64,000 nucleotides of DNA from positions 62,001 through 126,000 of IMG/VR virus record IMGVR_UViG_3300023116_000009; one strand, written 5' to 3'. The translations under genes were made by a program, and so were the position numbers. This document shows, piece after piece, positions 14,106 through 20,858 of the stretch. The stretch's first letter is position 1. Each line of letters starts with the position of its first letter. The DNA comes from a virus. The notes beneath the pieces are model-generated. The model made no database searches. It worked only from the letters and a program-made list of their open reading frames with translations, and was not told where the DNA came from.

Positions 14106-14216
14106 ATTTTTAGTATTCAATTTTGATGGAGGTTTCCAATCTTTGGGTGGACGGTACAAGTTGGGGAAAGTATCTTGGATAATCTCCGCCAACTTGTAGT
14201 TATCCGTATCAACCAA
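14091..14216 (-). CDS. Possible small protein downstream of psbA
   Basis: A frame of 41 codons starts at a TTG that overlaps the psbA stop and encodes [19 protein letters not shown], a protein-like composition. It ends inside the terminator stem at 14080-14105. There is no ATG and no clear ribosome site, so it may instead be the remnant of a larger gene. Confidence 0.35.
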   Translation of the reverse strand: MVDTDNYKLAEIIQDTFPNLYRPPKDWKPPSKLNTKNERVK

Positions 14217-15291
14217 CGGCAGGTGCCTTGAGGGCGACGGGAGTTGCTTCGACACTTGCAAGATCCAGAGGGAAGTTGTGTGCATTACGCTCGTGCATTA
14301 CCTCAAAACCGAGGTTAGCACGGTTGAGAATGTCTGCCCAAGTGTTGATGACACGCCCTTCGTTGTCAAGGAGTGACTGGTTAAAGTTAAACCCGTTGAG
14401 GTTAAATGCCATCGTGGAGACACCCAGTGCCGCGAACCAAATTCCCACGACAGGCCATGCTGCGAGGAAGAAGTGTAGCGAGCGAGAATTGTTGAAGGAT
14501 GCATACTGGAAGATCAGACGACCGAAGTAACCGTGGGCAGCGACGATGTTATACGTCTCTTCTTCTTGACCAAACTTGTAACCATAGTTCTGGGACTCAG
14601 TTTCAGTGGTTTCACGAACCAGCGAAGAAGTAACCAGAGAACCGTGCATTGCACTAAACAGAGAACCACCAAAGACACCAGCAACTCCAAGCATGTGGAA
14701 GGGGTGCATCAGGATGTTGTGCTCTGCTTGGAAGACAAGCATGTAGTTAAAAGTACCAGAGATGCCAAGAGGCATTGCGTCAGAGAAAGAACCTTGACCG
14801 AAAGGATAGACCAGGAATACAGCAGATGCAGCAGCAACAGGTGCAGAGTATGCAACGCAGATCCAAGGACGCATACCCAGGCGGTAGGACAGTTCCCACT
14901 CACGTCCCATGTAGGCATAGATGCCGATCAGGAAGTGGAAGACAACCAGTTGGAAAGGACCACCATTGTAGAGCCACTCATCCAGAGATGCCGCTTCCCA
15001 GATGGGATAGAAGTGAAGACCAATAGCATTGGAACTGGGGACAACAGCACCAGAGATGATGTTGTTTCCATACATGAGTGAACCAGCAACGGGTTCACGG
15101 ATACCATCAATGTCCACAGGAGGAGCACCGATGAAAGCGATGATGAAACAAGTTGTAGCAGCAAGCAGGCAAGGAATCATCAGGACTCCAAACCAACCAA
15201 CGTAAAGACGATTGTCAGTGCTGGTAACCCAGTTGCAAAACTGTTCCCAAGTGTTATTCGATTGTTGTTGACGTGAAAGAGTAGCAGTCAT
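14209..15291 (-). CDS. psbA: Photosystem II D1 protein
   Basis: The 360-residue D1 is complete and uninterrupted by introns. Redox Tyr at 162, the manganese-site region SDAMP, the P680 ligand H199, H216 and H273 for iron/quinone, and S265 at the QB/herbicide site are present (numbers are +1 from the usual ones). E131 corresponds to the Glu-130 high-light type. Processing would follow LDLA. The C-terminal extension is [15 protein letters not shown]. It replaces photodamaged host D1. No Shine-Dalgarno site is visible before the ATG. Confidence 0.98.
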   Translation of the reverse strand: MTATLSRQQQSNNTWEQFCNWVTSTDNRLYVGWFGVLMIPCLLAATTCFIIAFIGAPPVDIDGIREPVAGSLMYGNNIISGAVVPSSNAIGLHFYPIWEAASLDEWLYNGGPFQLVVFHFLIGIYAYMGREWELSYRLGMRPWICVAYSAPVAAASAVFLVYPFGQGSFSDAMPLGISGTFNYMLVFQAEHNILMHPFHMLGVAGVFGGSLFSAMHGSLVTSSLVRETTETESQNYGYKFGQEEETYNIVAAHGYFGRLIFQYASFNNSRSLHFFLAAWPVVGIWFAALGVSTMAFNLNGFNFNQSLLDNEGRVINTWADILNRANLGFEVMHERNAHNFPLDLASVEATPVALKAPAVG

Positions 15292-15344
15292 TGTTTTAAA
15301 AAAAAGTAAGTAAGTCCATCAGGGAAATGGTGGAGGTACTTATT

Positions 15345-15367
15345 TCTCTGTCACCCTCAGACAGAGA
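15345..15367 (-). promoter_or_regulatory. Perfect hairpin in the psbA leader
   Basis: TCTCTGTC and GACAGAGA form a perfect 8-bp stem with a seven-base loop in the 5' leader, about 54 bases before the psbA ATG. It may control translation or stability, or be part of a light-gene leader RNA. Confidence 0.5.
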
Positions 15368-15475
15368 TATGAGAGGCATCTTTTACTTGTGTAGCCTCGG
15401 TAAGGTGGTTAGACCCTTTGCCACAAGTTTGTTACAACATCTTAAAGAATCGTTACATTCCTTAACGTGTTGATG

Positions 15476-15509
15476 TATTTATAATACTACGGATTTCCGT
15501 GCCTGTCAA
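15476..15509 (-). promoter_or_regulatory. psbA promoter, overlapping early and late elements
   Basis: TTGACA (15509-15504), 17 bases and TATTAT (15486-15481) form a sigma70-type promoter. A perfect T4 late TATAAATA (15483-15476) overlaps that -10. The psbA transcript could therefore start from nearly the same point both early and late. The -35 lies over the stop codon of the upstream gene. The leader is about 180 bases. Confidence 0.82.
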
Positions 15510-15694
15510 GTCCCAGAGACAGTTCCAGAAGTGTCCTCGTTGTACCAGAAGTCATCCCAATCCTCATCTGTCGCTTCATAGATGGGGCATGGTTCTTCCA
15601 TTAAGAGATCGTTCTTTGCCTTTGCAACACGTTCTCTCAGTTTTCTGTAGTCATCTTCATCCATGAGGTTGTCAATGAAATCAAGATCTTTCAT
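15506..15694 (-). CDS. Small acidic protein upstream of psbA
   Basis: 62 residues, with an LRERVAKAKNDLLMEEP helix and an aspartate- and tryptophan-rich segment. It overlaps the upstream gene by four bases, and its stop overlaps the psbA -35. The function is unknown. Confidence 0.6.
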   Translation of the reverse strand: MKDLDFIDNLMDEDDYRKLRERVAKAKNDLLMEEPCPIYEATDEDWDDFWYNEDTSGTVSGT

Positions 15695-15840
15695 TCTCGA
15701 TACTCCTGAAGAATTTCAAGTACTTTACCCAGTGCATAGTGAGCACCATCATGCCAATCTCCATTCTTGTCTTCATGTTGTCCATTGAAGAGTGCTGTTT
15801 TTAACTTATACACTCTTGGTTCAATGTCAATCTTTCTCAT
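15691..15840 (-). CDS. Small conserved protein, 49 aa
   Basis: MRKIDIEPRVYKLKTALFNG is followed by DWHDGAHYALGKVLEIL. Its ATG lies within the end of the membrane-protein gene and its stop overlaps the next ATG (ATGA). The function is unknown. Confidence 0.65.
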   Translation of the reverse strand: MRKIDIEPRVYKLKTALFNGQHEDKNGDWHDGAHYALGKVLEILQEYRE

Positions 15841-16063
15841 GTGATTTCTTGGCATTGATCTCCTTTAATAACTGATTGGTTTCACTAAGCAATTGCTTCT
15901 TAAGTTTACGACCCATTCTCCACATAATAAATCTAATGTACGCATATTTAATTTGAAGTTCCAGGTAAACAAAAACTCTCATTGTTCCCTCGAACCCTGC
16001 ATATGCAATCATCATCATTAATATAATGATGAGTACATAAAACTCAATTAAGAATGATGTCAT
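15827..16063 (-). CDS. Membrane protein with amphipathic tail
   Basis: 78 residues: an N-terminal membrane helix, a GFEGTMRVF linker familiar from cyanophages, and a basic helical tail. The promoter TTGACA-16-TATAAT lies just upstream (16084-16111). The function is unknown. Confidence 0.7.
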   Translation of the reverse strand: MTSFLIEFYVLIIILMMMIAYAGFEGTMRVFVYLELQIKYAYIRFIMWRMGRKLKKQLLSETNQLLKEINAKKSHEKD

Positions 16064-16083
16064 AAACTTAGAGCGTAGTACTA

Positions 16084-16111
16084 ATTATACAAGCAGTATC
16101 AAAGTTGTCAA
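16084..16111 (-). promoter_or_regulatory. Sigma70-type promoter
   Basis: The minus strand reads TTGACA (16111-16106), 16 bases, TATAAT (16089-16084), about 20 bases upstream of the ATG at 16063. No terminator stem encloses this one. Confidence 0.75.
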
Positions 16112-16112
16112 C

Positions 16113-16307
16113 TCAAAGTTCGTGTCTCCTAACAGAACCTTTAATTTCATTCTCTTTGATAAATGCCTTTGCTGCTCGTTGGGTATCGAACATTTTTGCG
16201 AATCTAGGATCAAGATTCCATTTGTGGGCGGACATCAAGTACTCAGTCCTACCATCATTTTTTCTTGTGACTCTCCACAAGATGTTATTCTCTGCATCAG
16301 TTGCCAT
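16113..16307 (-). CDS. Small soluble protein, 64 aa
   Basis: MATDAENNILWRVTRKNDGR is followed by WNLDPRFAKMFDTQRAAKAF. I chose the ATG at 16307 because the upstream ATG at 16340 falls inside a late-promoter-like GATAAATA. The function is unknown. Confidence 0.6.
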   Translation of the reverse strand: MATDAENNILWRVTRKNDGRTEYLMSAHKWNLDPRFAKMFDTQRAAKAFIKENEIKGSVRRHEL

Positions 16308-16336
16308 AGTAATTAATAATTCGGTAGAATTATTTA

Positions 16337-16507
16337 TCAATAACTAGCATCCTGATAATCTTCTTCGGTAAAACATGGTTGGACTTCCCATCGATCCCAG
16401 TCAACATCCCTGGCAGCAATCATGTTTTCCATCTCTTCTACAGTCAAACTGTGCTTAACTACTTTGTTAGTTTCCTTAGTGTAGATATGAAACAGTTGAG
16501 TAATCAT
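16337..16507 (-). CDS. Small protein, 56 aa
   Basis: MITQLFHIYTKETNKVV is followed by a helical LTVEEMENMIAARD. The frame is open to 16570, but that part is a terminator hairpin, so I chose the ATG at 16507. The function is unknown. Confidence 0.6.
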   Translation of the reverse strand: MITQLFHIYTKETNKVVKHSLTVEEMENMIAARDVDWDRWEVQPCFTEEDYQDASY

Positions 16508-16525
16508 AGACCTCTTTGTAAACAA

Positions 16526-16562
16526 TAAAAAAGGGACCGTTCTGTTATTTGGCAGAGGTCCC
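16526..16562 (-). terminator. Rho-independent terminator
   Basis: A GGGACC/GGTCCC stem, with an inner TCTG/CAGA pairing, is followed by six T on the minus strand. It lies after the small membrane peptide gene at 16610. Confidence 0.75.
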
Positions 16563-16591
16563 TTTGGCATAGCGCCGACGATATTCAGTTT

Positions 16592-16599
16592 TATTTATA
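16592..16599 (-). promoter_or_regulatory. Late promoter TATAAATA
   Basis: A perfect TATAAATA on the minus strand lies just after the stop of the gene ending at 16610 and before the terminator at 16526-16562. Its transcript would meet that terminator before the gene starting at 16507. Confidence 0.5.
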
Positions 16600-16609
16600 A
16601 GGTGGCGGA

Positions 16610-16714
16610 TTAGGGTATGACTGGGGCAAGGATCGCCCAACTGAAAAGAGAAGTTACTGTTCCTAAAAGAAGTGTAGTCGTGGTGAAGTTCATAGATCTT
16701 CCATCAGAGTACAT
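16610..16714 (-). CDS. Tiny membrane protein, 34 aa
   Basis: MYSDGRSMNFTTTTLLLGTV continues through one membrane helix to APVIP. An internal ATG at 16693 would give 27 residues. Size and placement beside hli suggest a small thylakoid-membrane peptide, but I cannot match it to a known photosystem subunit. Confidence 0.5.
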   Translation of the reverse strand: MYSDGRSMNFTTTTLLLGTVTSLFSWAILAPVIP

Positions 16715-16754
16715 ATTATATATCAGTTTTGTATCATAGTGATACAATTTGGTA

Positions 16755-16835
16755 TCATTCGTCACCAGGTTTTGTCAGGAAAGCAGCACCTGCAAATGTT
16801 CCCAAAAGAATTGCTGCAACTGCTATCAATTCCAT
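16755..16835 (-). CDS. Tiny hydrophobic protein after hli, 26 aa
   Basis: MELIAVAAILLGTFAGAAFL is one membrane helix followed by TKPGDE. Its ATG overlaps the hli stop (TGATG), so it should be translated together with the high-light protein. Confidence 0.55.
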   Translation of the reverse strand: MELIAVAAILLGTFAGAAFLTKPGDE

Positions 16836-16954
16836 CACCATACTCCAGGAATGACTTGACCAGTAGTGAAGTAAGCACCAATAGCAGCAACAAAACCAAT
16901 CATTGCCAGACGTGCGTTGAGGATCTCTGCCTCAGGGGTAAACAGTTTTTTCAT
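16835..16954 (-). CDS. hli: High-light-inducible protein (Hli)
   Basis: This 39-residue one-helix protein has the chlorophyll-binding motif ExLNARLAMIGF, then TGQVIPGVW. Hli proteins bind chlorophyll and protect photosystem II assembly and pigment under stress in thylakoids. A strong GGAGG site precedes the ATG. It overlaps the upstream stop (ATGA). Confidence 0.93.
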   Translation of the reverse strand: MKKLFTPEAEILNARLAMIGFVAAIGAYFTTGQVIPGVW

Positions 16955-17100
16955 TGTTGTTCCTCCAAAGTTTTGTTTTTGATGATGACCCTGCCATTTT
17001 CATGAGTGAACACTAGTTCATCATCATGTGCCCAGCAGAGTTCTTCGTAAAGGGCATTGAGTTTCTCCATGTCTTCATAGAGAGCATTGGGATTAGGCAT
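16951..17100 (-). CDS. Small acidic protein upstream of hli, 49 aa
   Basis: MPNPNALYEDMEKLNALYEE is followed by a strand-like GRVIIKNK. Its stop overlaps the hli start and its start overlaps the thioredoxin-like gene. The function is unknown. Confidence 0.65.
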   Translation of the reverse strand: MPNPNALYEDMEKLNALYEELCWAHDDELVFTHENGRVIIKNKTLEEQQ

Positions 17101-17380
17101 ATTGTTCTACTAAAGTTCTAATGTTCTGTGTGATTTGCATTCCACCAACCTTCTCTTCCAGTTTTACACCGTCAGCATCAGTAATAATAAGAACAGGTGT
17201 AGCAGTTACACCATACTTCTTAGCGAGATCTAGATTCTCTTGTGGAATAGGTACATCACTAAAATCTTCAAGGTCAATCTTTTCAATCATACTGGTATCA
17301 ACTTTAATTGATTTAAAGTATTTGTCTACCAGGGCACAGGGACCACAAGAAGTTTTAGAGAACAAATAAAACTTATTCAT
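17093..17380 (-). CDS. Thioredoxin-like protein
   Basis: About 95 residues, with the active site CGPC near residues 12-15 and a cis-proline ATPVLII. It probably reduces disulfides in phage or host enzymes such as ribonucleotide reductase. I chose the ATG at 17380, just inside the upstream gene. It differs from the glutaredoxin at 7630 in its WCGPC-like site. Confidence 0.85.
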   Translation of the reverse strand: MNKFYLFSKTSCGPCALVDKYFKSIKVDTSMIEKIDLEDFSDVPIPQENLDLAKKYGVTATPVLIITDADGVKLEEKVGGMQITQNIRTLVEQYA

Positions 17381-17582
17381 TTGGTTTACTTGGTTCAAAC
17401 GGTGTACGACTGTTATTCTTAATTACAATGAAGGCATCCTTGTTGTATTTACGGGTCCCTTTGGTGGGTGCCCACTTACTACCGTCACCTTCAATACCAT
17501 AAACTGAAGTACCTGCAATTTGAATTACAATATCGTCCTTGGGATCCCATCCCAAGGTATCAAACGCTTCGTAAATGTTCAA
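17373..17582 (-). CDS. Conserved hypothetical protein, 69 aa
   Basis: [21 protein letters not shown] is followed by a beta-rich middle. It lies between petF and the thioredoxin-like gene, with short overlaps. A link to ferredoxin or thioredoxin electron transfer is possible but not supported by any motif. Confidence 0.6.
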   Translation of the reverse strand: MNIYEAFDTLGWDPKDDIVIQIAGTSVYGIEGDGSKWAPTKGTRKYNKDAFIVIKNNSRTPFEPSKPNE

Positions 17583-17869
17583 AGATTTTCCTCTTGTTCA
17601 CTCAGAATAACACAATCACTAGTGGGGTATGCAACACAGGTCAAGATAAACCCATCTGCAATTTGATCATCATCAAGGAAGGATTGCTCATCATTATCTA
17701 CGGTGCCAGAGAGGAGTTTTCCTGCACAAGCTGAGCAAGCACCTGCTTTACACGACGAAGGGAGGTCAACACCTGCCTCTTCTGCTGCCTCAAGAATGTA
17801 CTGATCATCAGCACACTCAAAGGTAGTTTCAGTGCCATCGGGGGTTTGGATAGTAACGTTGAATGCCAT
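17579..17869 (-). CDS. petF: Ferredoxin (2Fe-2S)
   Basis: This 96-residue plant-type ferredoxin has cluster ligands C40, C45, C48 and C78 in [13 protein letters not shown] and LTCVAYP. It can supply electrons to the phage bilin reductase PebS (48679-49365), thioredoxin reduction or nucleotide synthesis. I chose the ATG at 17869, where the ferredoxin fold begins. A perfect consensus promoter lies at 17933-17961. Confidence 0.95.
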   Translation of the reverse strand: MAFNVTIQTPDGTETTFECADDQYILEAAEEAGVDLPSSCKAGACSACAGKLLSGTVDNDEQSFLDDDQIADGFILTCVAYPTSDCVILSEQEENL

Positions 17870-17955
17870 TAGTAAGTTTCGCAAAGTTTTTCTACGGATG
17901 CTGCCAGGAGGACGAACCAGGCAACGGAAGTAATTATACCTACTAGTTCTGCCAT
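17869..17955 (-). CDS. Tiny membrane peptide before petF, 28 aa
   Basis: [17 protein letters not shown] is one helix, then a short tail. The TAATG overlap with petF suggests coupling. However, the petF promoter overlaps its 5' end, so only longer transcripts from the hli promoter could express it. Confidence 0.45.
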   Translation of the reverse strand: MAELVGIITSVAWFVLLAASVEKLCETY

Positions 17956-17961
17956 TGTCAA
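17933..17961 (-). promoter_or_regulatory. Consensus promoter for petF
   Basis: The minus strand reads TTGACA (17961-17956), exactly 17 bases, TATAAT (17938-17933), a perfect sigma70 match. It gives a leader of about 55-60 bases before petF. Confidence 0.82.
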
Positions 17962-17969
17962 ATCCTTTG

Positions 17970-18173
17970 TCAGAAAATGCCAAAAAAGAGTTTGCCCGTG
18001 GCAGCGTAGGAGATGGCACCGAAGATGATTCCCATCATCGCCCAACGTCCATTGTAATTTTCAACACGCTCCATAGGAGTCATGAGACCTTTGCGATGAT
18101 ATGATTCAACTACCATCTGTGGTTCTTTCGCCCACATGTTTTGTTGACCACGATCATTAGTTGTTACTGTCAT
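17970..18173 (-). CDS. hli: High-light-inducible protein (Hli), longer form
   Basis: This 67-residue protein has an N-terminal extension, then [18 protein letters not shown], the Hli/CAB chlorophyll-binding helix. I chose the ATG at 18173 ([10 protein letters not shown]). A TTGACA-17-TATACT promoter lies just upstream. It should protect photosystem II beside phage D1. Confidence 0.92.
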   Translation of the reverse strand: MTVTTNDRGQQNMWAKEPQMVVESYHRKGLMTPMERVENYNGRWAMMGIIFGAISYAATGKLFFGIF

Positions 18174-18196
18174 TTGTAAAGAATTGTTACTAACCA

Positions 18197-18225
18197 AGTA
18201 TATAGGAAATATTAAGGAATGTCAA
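18197..18225 (-). promoter_or_regulatory. Sigma70-type promoter for hli
   Basis: The minus strand reads TTGACA (18225-18220), 17 bases, TATACT (18202-18197). A short AAGG/CCTT stem encloses the -35, a weak version of the composite layout seen at 7891 and 10225. Confidence 0.8.
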
Positions 18226-18524
18226 CCCTTGAATTTTAGGACATCCTCATAAAGGACTTCAGGATTGTATCCTTGATCACAAAGATCCACATGACGGTGA
18301 CCCATCATCAACATTTTAAATTCTACCCAGCGATCCATATTGTTCTTATGGTAGTCAATCCACTCTTGAGCAGATGCCAGGATCTCCTCGTAGCACTGCC
18401 TGGGGTCTGTCTTAGTGTCATCGTTCAGATACTCAGCAATGGCATCGTCAAGGCGATCACGACGCTGCTTGCGAAACTGTGCTTCCCAGTCAACTTGGAG
18501 GTCTGGGCGTCCTTCAATAGTCAT
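18222..18524 (-). CDS. Conserved hypothetical protein, 100 aa
   Basis: A charged, helical protein containing WEAQFRKQRRDRLDDAIAEYL and HRHVDLCDQGYNPEVL. Its stop lies within the hli -35 region. The function is unknown. Confidence 0.65.
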   Translation of the reverse strand: MTIEGRPDLQVDWEAQFRKQRRDRLDDAIAEYLNDDTKTDPRQCYEEILASAQEWIDYHKNNMDRWVEFKMLMMGHRHVDLCDQGYNPEVLYEDVLKFKG

Positions 18525-18533
18525 GAGTCAAAT

Positions 18534-18565
18534 AAAAAAAGACCCCTGCATCGTAGCAGAGGTCT
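18534..18565 (-). terminator. Rho-independent terminator
   Basis: An AGACC/GGTCT stem with an inner TGC/GCA pairing is followed by seven T on the minus strand, just after the stop at 18575. Confidence 0.75.
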
Positions 18566-18574
18566 TGGGGTCTG

Positions 18575-19186
18575 TCAACTAACTCGCATGATGAAAGCGA
18601 GAGCAAAGTATGGCGGGAGGTTTGCATTAGTTCCAGCACTACCTGCATTGTCAATAGAGATTCCTGTAGTTGCAGAATCAATGGTAATTCCTGTAACAGA
18701 TGACCCACTAGTGTTCGATTCTGCAATATCATTATCACCAGATCCAGAACCTGCCTGGTCTTGACCACTGGAATCTCTCGAACCCTCTTCTGTATGAGTG
18801 TGACCAGGGTCAGTAATATCATGACTATGACCGTCATCGGTAATAGTGTGGGTGTGACTAACTACAATCGCATCTTTTGATCCACCTGTTGCAGTGTCTG
18901 TACCAGTGATATTTGTTTGCCACTCATTATCATTATTATCCTCATATGCTTGTGCTGCAATGACAAACTTGTTTCTCAGGTCTGGAGTTCCATTAGTACC
19001 ATCACACAAACTCCAGTTAGCAGGGACTTCTGATGCTGTACCAGAGAACATAATAATTCCTTTAACAGGAACTAATGCATTAGTCAGTGAGGATGCCGCT
19101 TGATTAAGAGTAACTGCAGCAGTATCAATTTTATCTGTAGTTACTGCCTGGTCTTGTAATCCAGGTGTGTCTATCTTGTATACCAT
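18575..19186 (-). CDS. Tail-collar-domain structural protein, paralogue 1
   Basis: This 203-residue protein has a phage tail-collar pattern: GIIMFSG, WSLCDGT, TPDLRNKFVI, several HTH or HSH histidine motifs that may bind metal along a fibre, and a terminal NLPPYFALAFIMRV. It is probably a fibre-tip or short-fibre virion component. About half is shared with the gene at 19188. Confidence 0.8.
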   Translation of the reverse strand: MVYKIDTPGLQDQAVTTDKIDTAAVTLNQAASSLTNALVPVKGIIMFSGTASEVPANWSLCDGTNGTPDLRNKFVIAAQAYEDNNDNEWQTNITGTDTATGGSKDAIVVSHTHTITDDGHSHDITDPGHTHTEEGSRDSSGQDQAGSGSGDNDIAESNTSGSSVTGITIDSATTGISIDNAGSAGTNANLPPYFALAFIMRVS

Positions 19187-19187
19187 T

Positions 19188-19841
19188 TTAGTTAATCCTA
19201 ATAATGTATGCTAATGCATAATATGGTGGGAGGTTTTGGTTCGTTCCAGCAGAACCTGCACTGTCAATAGTGATTCCTGTAGTTCCAGAATCAATGGTGA
19301 TGTTTGCCGAAGCACCATTAATAGCAAAGTTATTAACACGAGTAGCACCTTGGCTTCCTGGTCCCATACTGAAAGCACCTCCACTGACTTGAACATTATA
19401 TCCATCAAGATTTGAGGTGTGAGTGTGATCAGTTTGAGTAATACTATGACTGTGACCGTCATCAGTAAGAGTGTGATTGTGATCAACTACAATCGCATCT
19501 TTTGATCCACCTGTTTGGGTATCAGATCCAGTAATGTCAGTTTGCCATTCCGCACCAGTATCATCATAAGTACCTGTACCAATAACAAATCTGTTAACTA
19601 AATTTGGTGTATTTGAACCACTCAAAGTACCAGAAGTAATGGCACTTCCGTCACACAACTGCCAGTTGGGGAATCCTGCAAGTGCATCTGCAGTGCCACT
19701 CCACAAAATAATTCCACCAATAGGAACTAATGCACCAGAAACTTCGGATGACAACCTGCTAATACTAATCGTAGCAGTGTCAATTTTATCATCAGTAACT
19801 GCCTGGTCTTGTAGTCCAGGCGTATCTATTTTATATACCAC
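19188..19841 (-). CDS. Tail-collar-domain structural protein, paralogue 2
   Basis: This 217-residue copy shares the N-terminus MVYKIDTPGLQDQAV and the collar core with its neighbour, and ends NLPPYYALAYIIRI. It starts with GTG, which lies within the palindrome ACTTGTATACAAGT (19840-19853). The distinct middle segment suggests diversification of a duplicated fibre gene. Confidence 0.8.
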   Translation of the reverse strand: MVYKIDTPGLQDQAVTDDKIDTATISISRLSSEVSGALVPIGGIILWSGTADALAGFPNWQLCDGSAITSGTLSGSNTPNLVNRFVIGTGTYDDTGAEWQTDITGSDTQTGGSKDAIVVDHNHTLTDDGHSHSITQTDHTHTSNLDGYNVQVSGGAFSMGPGSQGATRVNNFAINGASANITIDSGTTGITIDSAGSAGTNQNLPPYYALAYIIRIN

Positions 19842-19853
19842 TTGTATACAAGT
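19840..19853. promoter_or_regulatory. Perfect palindrome over a start codon
   Basis: ACTTGTATACAAGT is a perfect 14-base palindrome that covers the GTG start of paralogue 2. It could be an operator or a translation-blocking stem. A GATAAATA late-like element lies about 25 bases upstream. Confidence 0.45.
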
Positions 19854-19864
19854 ATTCTACTGTT

Positions 19865-20290
19865 TTATTTATCCTTATCAAAATAGAAAGGTCCGTTCTC
19901 AGAACCCCATTTCTGTTCTCCAGTTTCAGGATCAAATCCAGCGTCAATAACTTTATAAAAATCAGGACCCATTTGTATTTTACTTACCAATACAGTCCCT
20001 TTGAATATGCATCCTGGAACAGTTTGTCCCCAATACAATCCCCCTCGTTTAACAAAGATCAAATTACATTGATCATTCTCTACTATCAGATGATCTTTCT
20101 TATCAACAACTTTAATTAGTTTATCTCGATAGGGTTTATCATCATGTTTATATCTCTGAGTCACATGAAATTCATTATGAGAAATCTTTTCATGAGTCAA
20201 GATGATATGAGCAAATCTTGTCGGACGACTTGATGCTTGTTTCCAATTATTGTAACTGCCTTCAAACCAGTTGATAAATTCTTCAAACAT
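19865..20290 (-). CDS. cpeT: CpeT-like phycobiliprotein lyase family
   Basis: This 141-residue protein resembles CpeT/CpcT (DUF1001), bilin lyases that attach phycoerythrobilin to phycoerythrin in host phycobilisomes. The N-terminal WFEGSYNNWKQASS, FAHI and KPYRDKLIKV, and the C-terminal GFDPETGEQKWGS..GPF, match. The catalytic role of the phage protein is uncertain. It may bind bilin made by PebS. Confidence 0.87.
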   Translation of the reverse strand: MFEEFINWFEGSYNNWKQASSRPTRFAHIILTHEKISHNEFHVTQRYKHDDKPYRDKLIKVVDKKDHLIVENDQCNLIFVKRGGLYWGQTVPGCIFKGTVLVSKIQMGPDFYKVIDAGFDPETGEQKWGSENGPFYFDKDK

Positions 20291-20306
20291 TTTAAGTATT
20301 CAAATA

Positions 20307-20378
20307 AGCGGGTGATCGGAATCGAACCGACGACATCTAACTTGGAAGGATAGCGTTCTACCGCTGAACTACACCCGC
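20307..20378 (-). tRNA. tRNA-Gly (UCC)
   Basis: The 72-base cloverleaf has acceptor GCGGGTG/CACCCGC, anticodon loop CTTCCAA giving UCC, and T-loop TTCGATT. CCA is not encoded. Confidence 0.95.
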
Positions 20379-20381
20379 AGG

Positions 20382-20402
20382 AAAGGGGGTGGTCAGACCC
20401 CC
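20382..20402 (-). terminator. Possible terminator before tRNA-Gly
   Basis: A GGGGGT/ACCCCC stem followed by TTTC on the minus strand lies between the repeat block and tRNA-Gly. The U-run is short, so it could also be an RNA-processing site. Confidence 0.5.
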
Positions 20403-20416
20403 AAGGACACATGCAC

Positions 20417-20620
20417 GCCACCTGTTTTAGTTTCAGTTGCAAAACAGGAAATCAACCACACGGAAGGGGTCGTTTGGATCCACCACTTGCTCTTTGACTG
20501 GAAGCAAGAAACCAGGCGGGGAGAGATATCCCATCCGCACCACTTGTTCTTATGGAAAAACAAGAAACCCGAGGGGTCGTTAAACCCATCCCGACCAGGG
20601 CGCTTTTAGCGTCATCCCGA
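20417..20620 (-). repeat. Tandem two-hairpin repeat, candidate structured RNA
   Basis: Three imperfect units with starts 57-65 bases apart each carry a hairpin: CCTGTTTT/AAAACAGG (20421-20448), CTTGCT/AGCAAG (20486-20508) and CTTGTT/AACAAG (20543-20564). Each is joined by a GGTTTC-like linker to a GC-rich GGG/CCC stem (for example 20513-20537). A fourth short CGCT/AGCG hairpin is at 20601-20611. There is no open frame. It lies between tRNA-Gly and the gene at 20631. The function is unknown. Confidence 0.55.
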
Positions 20621-20630
20621 GACGTTTCAT

Positions 20631-20858
20631 TTAGGCATAAACACCAGATTCAATAAGATCTGCTTCAACCTGATCGAGAATTACATTATAATCATCTTCA
20701 GGATCATCGTACAATTGTACTCCTTGGTCTTCATAGAAACGAATAAGTTTCTGATAAAGTTTAGGGTAATCTTCATCAAGGGAAATATTACCCTCGATTG
20801 CTGCAGTCAGTTTTTTGAGATCGTTTTTGAACTTTGAATGAAATTTAGAACGAGACAT
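20631..20858 (-). CDS. Conserved hypothetical protein, 75 aa
   Basis: A basic N-terminus (MSRSKFHSKFKNDLKKL) is followed by an acidic C-terminal half with DDPEDDYNVIL. It lies downstream of tRNA-Pro in the same direction. The function is unknown. Confidence 0.65.
   Translation of the reverse strand: MSRSKFHSKFKNDLKKLTAAIEGNISLDEDYPKLYQKLIRFYEDQGVQLYDDPEDDYNVILDQVEADLIESGVYA

Noticed and set aside
14533-15081. 182-codon plus-strand frame opposite psbA
   Set aside because: It is a shadow of the strongly constrained psbA sequence, with arginine- and threonine-rich low-quality composition and no ribosome site.
20381-20630. CRISPR array or extra tRNAs in the repeat block
   Set aside because: The repeats are imperfect, the stems vary, there are no constant repeats with unique spacers, and no cloverleaf can be drawn.
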